A model generated the notes under the pieces. The model was given only the letters and a program-made list of their open reading frames with translations. It did not search any database and was not told the DNA's origin. Made by a program: the position numbers and the translations under genes. A DNA stretch of 63,217 nucleotides from Parvibaculaceae bacterium (lineage in GTDB: Bacteria; Pseudomonadota; Alphaproteobacteria; Parvibaculales; Parvibaculaceae), in the NCBI GenBank assembly GCA_029209985.1, contig JARGNZ010000017.1, positions 1-63,217 of the forward strand, given 5' to 3'. This document shows positions 56,531-63,217 of this stretch, piece by piece; position 1 is the stretch's first letter; every line of letters starts with the position of its first letter.

Positions 56531-58024
56531 ATGAACCAAAAGGACAACCAGCCATCACATCTTTCCTCCGCGCATAAGCGGGTGGGAGGGGTGCGTACGG
56601 TTGTCCGTCGGATAACGGGGCCCATTAGCAGAAGCCTTTCTGCAAAACTATTGGTCCTGACCGGGCTCTTTGTGTTGATTGCGGAGATTATGATCTTCGT
56701 GCCCTCGATTGCGAACTTCAGAGATAATTGGTTGAAGCAGCGCATCCATGGGGCGCAAATTGCGACCCTTGCCTTGGAAGCAACCCCCGACCAGATGGTG
56801 TCGGAAGGGTTGGAAAATGAGCTGCTGCGCAATGCTGAAGTTTATGCGGTCATTTTGCATAGAGACGAAGCGCGCCGTCTCATCTTGACCGAAAAGATGC
56901 CCCCGGACCTTGATGCCAGCTATGACTTGCGTAAGGAAGGGCCCTTAGATTTAGTGATGGAAGCCTTTGCCACGCTCTTCGCGCAGGATGGGCGCACAAT
57001 CCGCATCATTGGTATGCCCCGATTTGAAGGCGGTGATTTCATTGAAATTGTGATTGATGAAACGCCGTTGCGGGCGGCTATGTTTGGGTTTGGGCGTAAT
57101 ATTTTTTGGCTCTCCATTTTTATCTCCCTGCTCACCGCCGGATTGGTCTATTTGGCCCTGCATGTCTTTTTGGTGCGGCCCATGCGCAGCCTAACCGAGA
57201 ATATGACCGCCTTTCGGGATCACCCCGAAGATGCACGCCGGGTGATCGTACCCTCGAGCCGGGTAGATGAAATTGGTGTGGCGGAACGAGAGTTGGCCGA
57301 CATGCAGCGCCAACTGCGCGAGACGTTAAACCAGAAGTCACGACTTGCCTCTCTTGGCGCTGCCGTTAGTAAGATCAATCATGACCTGCGCAACATTCTT
57401 GCAAATGTGCAGTTGATTTCAGACCGCCTCGGCTCGGTGTCTGACCCAACAGTACAGAAATTAGCCCCCCGTCTGTTCGCCTCCCTCGACCGCGCCATTG
57501 GGCTATGCACCCGCACCTTGCAATTTGGCAGTGCCGAAGAACAAGCCCCCAGCCGAGAGCTTTTTCCCCTTTCAATGTTGGTGGAAGAATTGCACGACGC
57601 CCTAGGACTTGAGGACCGAAAAGAGATTAGGTGGGAAACAAATATCACAGCTGATTTGGTGGTGGATGCAGATAGCGACCAATTGTTGCGGGTCTTAATG
57701 AACCTCACCCGAAATGCATTGCAAGCCATTGATGTGCGAGGAGACGGCGGCACCTTGTCCTTAAATGCTGAGCGGTCGGGCAAGGGAATAACCATCACAC
57801 TGAGCGATACAGGACCCGGCTTGCCGCCTGCTGCACAGACGCATTTATTCGAAGCCTTTAATGGCAGCACAAAATCAGATGGGTCTGGACTGGGCCTGGC
57901 GATTGCGTCCGAATTGATCACCGCGCACGGGGGCGACCTTGCACTCACACGCACAGGGCCGGAGGGGACCGTGTTCACCATCCACTTGCCCGACCGAGTG
58001 ACGGATCGAGGGGTTGCTCAGTAG
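56531..58024 (+). CDS. Sensor histidine kinase with HAMP-like linker
   Basis: A 497-residue membrane kinase. It has transmembrane helices at about 39-60 and 190-213, a periplasmic sensor of about 130 residues, a HAMP-like segment (RPMRSLTENMTAFRDHPEDA), a phospho-acceptor His284 in KINHDLRNILANVQ, and the ATPase boxes N (LTRNALQAI), G1 (LSDTGPGLPP) and G2 (GSGLGLAIA). No response regulator is next to it. It probably senses an envelope or redox signal linked with the upstream genes, 23 bases after the oxidoreductase stop. Confidence 0.9.
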   Translation: MNQKDNQPSHLSSAHKRVGGVRTVVRRITGPISRSLSAKLLVLTGLFVLIAEIMIFVPSIANFRDNWLKQRIHGAQIATLALEATPDQMVSEGLENELLRNAEVYAVILHRDEARRLILTEKMPPDLDASYDLRKEGPLDLVMEAFATLFAQDGRTIRIIGMPRFEGGDFIEIVIDETPLRAAMFGFGRNIFWLSIFISLLTAGLVYLALHVFLVRPMRSLTENMTAFRDHPEDARRVIVPSSRVDEIGVAERELADMQRQLRETLNQKSRLASLGAAVSKINHDLRNILANVQLISDRLGSVSDPTVQKLAPRLFASLDRAIGLCTRTLQFGSAEEQAPSRELFPLSMLVEELHDALGLEDRKEIRWETNITADLVVDADSDQLLRVLMNLTRNALQAIDVRGDGGTLSLNAERSGKGITITLSDTGPGLPPAAQTHLFEAFNGSTKSDGSGLGLAIASELITAHGGDLALTRTGPEGTVFTIHLPDRVTDRGVAQ

Positions 58025-58064
58025 GGTGATCAAGTGACCAGTCTACGGACTGCAACGCTAGGCT

Positions 58065-59858
58065 TTATTCAAGATATTCAAGAATGCCTGCGCGGACGGT
58101 GCCTTCCCGGCGAGGGTCTGCTCCGCCCTCATATGTTCCCTCAACAGCTTTAATGCCATGCAGGCCGCTCGTGATTGGTTTGACCGTTACGGTGTGCCCA
58201 AGAGCACGGAGCGCATCGGCCTGCGCACTCAGGGCCGTGTTGGCTTCCAATTCTAAATTGCTGGCGTCACCGGCTTGCACATGGCGCGGCAAATTGATGG
58301 CCTCTTGCATGGGTAAATCCCAATCGAGCAGGCCGACCAAAGTTTGGGTGACATAGGTGATGATCCGCTTGCCGCCCGGAGAGCCAATCGCCAAGTAGAA
58401 GTCATCATTTTCATCAAACACAAGAGTGGGGCTCATAGAGGAGCGGGGGCGCTTGCCCGGCGCAACCGCATTGGCAATAGGGCCGTTCTCATCTGCCGGA
58501 GCGAAGGAAAAGTCGGTCAATTGATTGTTGAGGACCATGCCGCCTGCCATCAACCGGCTGCCAAAGGGTGCCTCAACCGATGCCGTCATGGAAACCGCAT
58601 TGCCGTCCCCATCGACAATGGAGAAGTGGCTGGTGGAGGGCTGGGCCTTAGATACATTGTCGCCCCAAGCTTTTAACGCGCCTGTTTGAATGCCCGCCTT
58701 GCCCGGCAAGGCTTTTGGGGCTGCATGGTTGGGCATAATTTCGCGGGAGCGTTGACGCAGATAAAATTTATTGAGCATGCCTTCAATGGGCACTGGCACA
58801 ACGGCAGGGTCGCCGATGTAGCGGTTGCGGTCTGCGTAAGCTAATTTGCTAGCTTCTGTGATGAGGTGGATGGCTTCAAGGGAGCCGACATCTAGGTCGC
58901 CCAAGTTGCTTTCATTCAGCATGCCTAAAATTTGCAGCACCGTAAGGCCACCAGAACTGGAAGGCGGCATGCCACACACGTCAAAACGGCGATAGGGCAA
59001 GCATACAGCATCTCGGCGGATCGGTTCATAGGCCGCCATGTCTGCCATGCTTAATGTGCCCGGATAGACCGGAGCATTTTGAACGGCGTCGACAATTTCT
59101 TGGGCAATTTCGCCTGTATAAAAGGGGGCCGAGCCGTGTTCTGCAATTAAAGAGAGTGTCTGAGCATAAGCAGGGTTTTTCAACAAATGACCCGCAGGCA
59201 CGGGTGCCCAAGCGCCATCTTCATTTTGGGTGAAAAAATAATCACGCATTGCAGTCTGGCGATCTGAAGCAACGCGGTAAGATACAAGCGAAGTGGCCAA
59301 TCGAGGAGAAACGATAAAGCCTTCTGTGGCTAAGCGCTGTGCTGGTTTGAAAAGCTCTGCCCAAGGGAGCGCCCCGTGCTCAGCATGGGCTTGGGCCAAC
59401 ATGGCGACAACGCCGGGCACCCCAACCGCGCGTCCGGTTCTAAAGGCCGTGAAAAAACCCATCTGCCCGTCTTCGTTATAGAAAAGCTCAGGGGTTGCTC
59501 CCATGGGAGCTGTTTCGCGCCCATCATAAGCGTCAAGTTGGCCTTCGTCTGCTTGCCAATGCAACATATAGGCCCCGCCGCCCAGCCCAGAAGATTGTGG
59601 CTCGGTAAGCGAGAGGACGGCCTCAATGGCAATCGCCGCGTCAACAGCACTGCCGCCTGCAGCGAGAATTTCATAGCCTGCATTCGTGGCATGTGGGTTG
59701 GCGGCAGAGACCATAAAATGGCCTGCCCGTGTATTAACCGACCCCGAGGTGCTGTCGGTATGGGCCGCGTCTAACGCACGTTGTTGCGCCCCCCAAATGC
59801 CTGCAAGGGTAACGACCACAAGCAAGCCCACAAAAAGCAAAGTATCCCGGTTTTTCAT
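58065..59858 (-). CDS. Gamma-glutamyltransferase
   Basis: A 597-residue GGT that cleaves or transfers gamma-glutamyl groups, for instance from glutathione, in the periplasm. It has an N-terminal signal-anchor (LLFVGLLVVVTLAGIWG), the large subunit with GGSAVDAAIAIEAVLSLTEP and SSGLGGGAYMLHW, and the autocatalytic nucleophile Thr in STSHFSIVDGDGNAVSMTAS, then PLMAGGMVLNNQL-like RLMAGGMVLNNQLTDFSF. ATG 59858 has GGAGG 9 bases upstream. It is divergent from the P1 peptidase gene. Confidence 0.93.
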   Translation of the reverse strand: MKNRDTLLFVGLLVVVTLAGIWGAQQRALDAAHTDSTSGSVNTRAGHFMVSAANPHATNAGYEILAAGGSAVDAAIAIEAVLSLTEPQSSGLGGGAYMLHWQADEGQLDAYDGRETAPMGATPELFYNEDGQMGFFTAFRTGRAVGVPGVVAMLAQAHAEHGALPWAELFKPAQRLATEGFIVSPRLATSLVSYRVASDRQTAMRDYFFTQNEDGAWAPVPAGHLLKNPAYAQTLSLIAEHGSAPFYTGEIAQEIVDAVQNAPVYPGTLSMADMAAYEPIRRDAVCLPYRRFDVCGMPPSSSGGLTVLQILGMLNESNLGDLDVGSLEAIHLITEASKLAYADRNRYIGDPAVVPVPIEGMLNKFYLRQRSREIMPNHAAPKALPGKAGIQTGALKAWGDNVSKAQPSTSHFSIVDGDGNAVSMTASVEAPFGSRLMAGGMVLNNQLTDFSFAPADENGPIANAVAPGKRPRSSMSPTLVFDENDDFYLAIGSPGGKRIITYVTQTLVGLLDWDLPMQEAINLPRHVQAGDASNLELEANTALSAQADALRALGHTVTVKPITSGLHGIKAVEGTYEGGADPRREGTVRAGILEYLE

Positions 59859-60123
59859 CGTGCAATCCTCCACAGCGCTTAAAGCCCACCTTATGACCAA
59901 GCATAATATGGGCGCTCTTGAGCAAATTGCCAATTCATGATGTTGGGGACCGCAAGAAACATCTCTTATTGTTGTTTTGTTATTTCGCACAGCAACCAAA
60001 ACTTACACGCCGCCTAAACAGCGCATCTTCAAGGCTCGATAAATGCAGAAGCCAAATGTAATGTATAGTGTCAATACCATGTGCCTCACCGGCACAACCG
60101 ACTGCGCGAGAGGAACGCCTAGC

Positions 60124-61158
60124 ATGTCCCACCATAAACCTGGCCCGAAAAACCTCATCACAGATGTGACCGGCATTACCGTCGGCAATGCCATGGATGA
60201 GAACGTGCGCACCGGCGTGAGTGTGGTTTTACCGACACCCCGCGCGGTGGCGGCAGTAGATGTGCGCGGGGGAGGCCCCGGTTCGCGTGAAACGGATGCA
60301 TTAGACCCAGAGAATTTAGTGCAAGAGATAGATGCAATCGTATTATCCGGCGGCTCGGTTTATGGGCTGGATGCGGCAAGTGGGGTGGTGAACTGGTTGG
60401 CCCAGCAGGGGCGGGGGTTTACGTTTGCCGCCTCCAACAAAGTGGCCCCCATCGTGCCTGCTGCTATTTTGTTTGACCTCACAAATGGCGGCGACAAAGA
60501 CTGGGGGGAGGTGGCGCCCTACACCAAGTTGGGCGCGCAAGCTGTTGCATCGGCGCAAGAAGATTTTGCATTGGGCAATGTGGGGGCAGGCTACGGCGCG
60601 CAGGCTGGACAGTTGAAAGGGGGGCTTGGCTCTGCTTCGGTGGTCACCCATGAAGGGGTGCAGGTTGGGGCTTTAATTGCCGTAAACCCATTTGGCTCCG
60701 TTGTGGTGCCAGGCACAAAGCACTTTTGGGCCGCTCCCTTTGAGCAGGCGGCAGAATTTGGAGGCGAAGGGTGGCCTCAAAAAATGCCAACTCCGTCCGT
60801 CGATTTTTTCCATGGTACTAAGGCCGAAGGTGCGGGCAAAGACCTTGTCTCCCCTGGCACGAACACAACCATTGGGGTGGTTGCTGTCAATGCAAAGCTG
60901 ACACAAGCCGAATGTAAGCGGGTGGCCATGATGGCCCATGACGGTCTCGCCCGCGCCATCCGTCCCATCCATACCCCTGTTGACGGCGATACGCTCTACG
61001 TCATCTCCACAGGGGCGGTGGAAATGTCTGAAGACGCGCGCGCTCTCGTTGTTGCCCAGCTTGGCAGCTTGGCCGCCGACTGTGTGGCACGGGCCGTGGC
61101 GCGCGGTGTCTATGAAGCGGCAAGCCTAGGGGCGCTTAAATCTTATCAGGACGTTTAG
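60124..61158 (+). CDS. P1 family (DmpA-like) peptidase
   Basis: A 344-residue N-terminal nucleophile hydrolase of the DmpA/L-aminopeptidase family. Motifs: LITDVTGITVGNAMD, DVRGGGPGSRETDAL, VLSGGSVYGLDAASGV, and the self-cleavage region GTNTTIGVVAVNA. Family members release N-terminal residues from peptides, esters or beta-peptides. ATG 60124 has AGAGGAA upstream, and family proteins begin this way, so the earlier in-frame ATGs (60043 region) were set aside. The probable substrate is unknown. Confidence 0.92.
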   Translation: MSHHKPGPKNLITDVTGITVGNAMDENVRTGVSVVLPTPRAVAAVDVRGGGPGSRETDALDPENLVQEIDAIVLSGGSVYGLDAASGVVNWLAQQGRGFTFAASNKVAPIVPAAILFDLTNGGDKDWGEVAPYTKLGAQAVASAQEDFALGNVGAGYGAQAGQLKGGLGSASVVTHEGVQVGALIAVNPFGSVVVPGTKHFWAAPFEQAAEFGGEGWPQKMPTPSVDFFHGTKAEGAGKDLVSPGTNTTIGVVAVNAKLTQAECKRVAMMAHDGLARAIRPIHTPVDGDTLYVISTGAVEMSEDARALVVAQLGSLAADCVARAVARGVYEAASLGALKSYQDV

Positions 61159-61167
61159 GCATGCAAA

Positions 61168-61191
61168 AGCCGGTGCGTTGCCACACCGGCT
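61168..61191. terminator. Hairpin between the P1 peptidase and the OmpA-like gene
   Basis: AGCCGGTG and CACCGGCT form a perfect 8-pair stem around CGTTGCCA. A short run of A on one side and T on the other allows weak termination in either direction. The genes converge here. Confidence 0.55.
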
Positions 61192-61251
61192 GTTTGAAAA
61201 GGCTGTAAGGCCTGCGCCGTTGAATGAGGGGCTCTTGAGCCAGCCGTGTTA

Positions 61252-62457
61252 TTAGCGCAGGAAGATCCGCACTTCATTGCTGCGCGCGTCTGAGCTGGTG
61301 GTAGAGGACAGTTCAACCCGTTCTGCGGGCAACCCCATCTCATTCATCAGCTGATAAACGGCTTCAGCGTGCTGGCGAGATTCATACTGCGCCATTTGCA
61401 ATTCAGCTGGAGAGCCTTTAGAGGGCGCGACTGCCACCACTTTGAACGTAGCGTCGGGGCGACGGTCCAGCACTTGGGTCAGAACCGTATAAAGGTCGTT
61501 TGCATATTGCACGTTCGGGCGGTCAAAACGGATCACCATCAATGCAGGACTGCTAGGCAATTTGCCAGACATGGCAACCGGTGCGGTGGTTGCCACCGGT
61601 GCCGCGTTGCTGGCCAGTGGCGACGCAAGGCTGCGCCCAAACAATTGCCCGTGCTTGATAGAATTAGAGAGCGATGTCAAATTCGCCCGCTCATTGGCAA
61701 GATAGCTTGTCTGGCGGGAGGTGTCGGCGCGAAGCTCAGAGAGCAACCGATTGATCAACACAACTGTCTGGCGGGTTTCGTCTTGCAGCACTTCCAATTG
61801 CGAGTGGTCTTGGTCAACGGCCCCAGACAACCCAAAGGTCGCTTGAGTCGTTTCGAGCAGATAGTTTGCAGTGGACGAATCCGCTGCAATTTGTGTCGCC
61901 AGCGATGTCATGTTGTTGATATCACGCGCCATCATATCCAGCTCGCTCTGCGCTTCATTCCATTGTTGGATCAAACGCGGATTGCCCGGTGTCGTGCCCA
62001 CTTGCAAAGCAGCCTCAATGGAGGCCTTTGTCGTGTGATAGTCCACTGCGTGTGAGCGGGTTTCGCCTCGAACAGTTTCCAAATCATTTGAGTGCGCGCG
62101 GGTCTGGGTTTGAAGGGACCCCAAGTCGCTGCGAATTTGTTGGATTTTGGAGCCGACCACAGTGCCGCTAGAGGCCCCAGGGCTGACACTCAAACCAGAA
62201 GCGGTGGTTGAGCCCAAAGCCGGCAAATCAGAAAAGCTTCGACTAATGCCTGAGCTGGTGTCCTGCGCCGTTGCAGAGCTTTTGTCGACAGCAGGCCAAA
62301 GCGACTCGTCTGCAAAGGAGCAACCGCCCAAAGCCAGAGCCGCGCCAAGCGCGACAATCCGCAAGCTTGCCTTAGTTGAATGAATAGGAGCCGCTTCAGC
62401 TGTGGTCGAACGACCGGGAAGAGAAGCATGGCTTAAACGAAAAATCTGGCGCGACAT
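61252..62457 (-). CDS. OmpA-like outer-membrane lipoprotein (degenerate domain)
   Basis: A 401-residue lipoprotein with lipobox LGGC (Cys46). Residues about 95-310 are helical, with heptad-like spacing of Ala/Leu/Thr, so a coiled-coil rod is likely. The last 90 residues look like a divergent OmpA_C domain: IRFDRPNVQYANDLYTVLTQ, MAQYESRQHAEAVYQLMNEM and a final NEVRIFLR. The Asp/Arg pair that grips peptidoglycan is only partly recognisable. ATG 62457 was chosen over an earlier start at 62493. It could link outer membrane and cell wall, but this rests on weak similarity. Confidence 0.7.
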   Translation of the reverse strand: MSRQIFRLSHASLPGRSTTAEAAPIHSTKASLRIVALGAALALGGCSFADESLWPAVDKSSATAQDTSSGISRSFSDLPALGSTTASGLSVSPGASSGTVVGSKIQQIRSDLGSLQTQTRAHSNDLETVRGETRSHAVDYHTTKASIEAALQVGTTPGNPRLIQQWNEAQSELDMMARDINNMTSLATQIAADSSTANYLLETTQATFGLSGAVDQDHSQLEVLQDETRQTVVLINRLLSELRADTSRQTSYLANERANLTSLSNSIKHGQLFGRSLASPLASNAAPVATTAPVAMSGKLPSSPALMVIRFDRPNVQYANDLYTVLTQVLDRRPDATFKVVAVAPSKGSPAELQMAQYESRQHAEAVYQLMNEMGLPAERVELSSTTSSDARSNEVRIFLR

Positions 62458-63144
62458 ATTATTCAACCCGCATTTGGCATCGCCCACCCACAAGGGTTAG
62501 GCAGAGAGGAAAGCTTATGAGTCCTGCCGCGCGACCATAAAGGGCCTACGTCACGCACCAAACTCACTTGCCTAGAAAGCATGACGATCATCAAAAATAA
62601 AGGATTTCCACGCGGATATGGCAAATAACGCCACAGGCCTGCCCGCGCATGATGTCCCTCATTGGCCCAGAAGCATGCAAATAAACATCCCCCAACGCCG
62701 GACCGTTCATACCAGCCACTTGGACGAATCACTATTGTTCCAAGCACAAAGACTGTAACCAAAGCCCTTTGGGGCTACAAGGTGCAATAGAGACGTAAAA
62801 CCTTCAAATATCGCCCCTTTCGAGTTCTTTTGCCCGTAAATGAAGCACTCAGCCTCTATTCTGCCACCTCCCGCCCATGTCCCCTCTCTCTCCTGCCTTT
62901 AGGCTCGCCCCCCCAGTCAGGCTTTCAGTCAAGCTTTTTGTCACGTTTGCAGCGAGCGATAACAGTGCCCCCCAAACCGCTTGCACCGGGGCAATAGGGA
63001 AGCGGATGAGGGCGCAGAATGCCCATTCTTCATTCCATCCACAGCTAAAGTGAAAAAAGAACCCGAAACAGCCCACGCCCCCTTGCCTTTCCCAAAAGAT
63101 GTCTATAAAAGTCGCCATCTCGCAGGCGCTCAAGGCCCTGCCAC
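62458..63144. other. Intergenic region before tRNA-Arg
   Basis: About 690 bases with no supported gene. The small open frames here show no family signal or ribosome binding site. A possible tRNA promoter is TTGCCT (63083-63088) and TATAAA (63104-63109) with a short 15-base spacer. Confidence 0.4.
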
Positions 63145-63217
63145 GCACCGGTAGCTCAGCTGGATAGAGCACCAGACTACGAATCTGGGGGTCGGGAGTT
63201 CGAATCTTCCCCGGTGC
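63145..63217 (+). tRNA. tRNA-Arg (ACG anticodon), cut by the window end
   Basis: Cloverleaf with acceptor GCACCGG (63145-63151) paired to CCGGTGC at the last seven bases. The anticodon loop CTACGAA gives ACG (reads CGU, and CGC/CGA after A-to-I editing), and the T-arm is TTCGAAT. The discriminator base and CCA fall outside the window. Confidence 0.95.

Noticed and set aside
62849-63172. Minus-strand open frame of 107 codons next to tRNA-Arg
   Set aside because: It overlaps the tRNA gene, has low-complexity composition, no ribosome binding site and no family signal.
1-63217. CRISPR arrays, insertion sequences, prophage or integron features
   Set aside because: No regular spaced repeats, transposase or integrase motifs, or phage genes were seen. 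Gene order is that of ordinary chromosome.

Overview
The window reads as ordinary chromosome of an alphaproteobacterium. The support is synteny typical of that class (rpmH-rnpA-yidC-engB-argB, kdsB-pheA-nudC, ffs-dnaX-ybaB-recR, def-fmt-truA, dapD-dapE), Caulobacter-style cpa/tad pilus genes, and alphaproteobacterial families such as the membrane-anchored cytochrome c, DUF1036, DUF2336 and DUF1737. I see no insertion sequence, prophage, CRISPR array or obvious island. The window opens with tRNA-Ser(GGA) and ends inside the last bases of tRNA-Arg(ACG).

About 0.3-15 kb is a complete Tad/Flp (type IVc) pilus locus. It has two TadE-like minor pseudopilins on the minus strand, a TadG-like protein with a von Willebrand A domain, a stand-alone secretin-N-terminal-type protein, a cyclic-nucleotide-binding protein without a DNA-binding domain, the 54-residue Flp pilin, prepilin peptidase CpaA, and CpaB, CpaC, CpaD, CpaE, CpaF, TadB and TadC in one direction. 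The TPR lipoprotein TadD faces them across a hairpin terminator. TTAA-N7-TTAA-like boxes before flp and cpaB suggest CtrA-type cell-cycle control, but this is inference.

About 15-27 kb is devoted to peptides: a TAXI-type binding protein, an M17 aminopeptidase, a MarR regulator, an NlpC/P60 endopeptidase, and a yejBEF peptide ABC transporter with two tandem binding proteins. Together they could release, import and degrade murein peptides.

About 27-43 kb is housekeeping: cytochrome c, KdsB, PheA, NudC, the SRP RNA, DnaX, YbaB, RecR, an alanine/sodium symporter, RmuC, peptide deformylase, Fmt, TruA, MurI, DapE and DapD. About 43-53 kb holds a HAD nucleotidase, a PAS-GGDEF protein overlapping a DUF2336 gene, a DUF1036/peptidoglycan-binding/DUF1036 fusion, and argB-engB-yidC-rnpA-rpmH reading leftwards from a good sigma-70 promoter.

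About 53-63 kb is a membrane/redox group (DUF547, TVP38, FAD disulfide-type oxidoreductase, sensor kinase) whose DUF547 gene is broken by an apparent one-base loss. It is followed by divergent gamma-glutamyltransferase and P1-family peptidase genes and an OmpA-like lipoprotein. I found no clearly unprecedented system. The most useful leads are the DUF547 frameshift and its inverted-repeat leader, the GGDEF-DUF2336 pair with twin hairpins upstream, the double-DUF1036 protein, and the putative murein-peptide recycling cluster.
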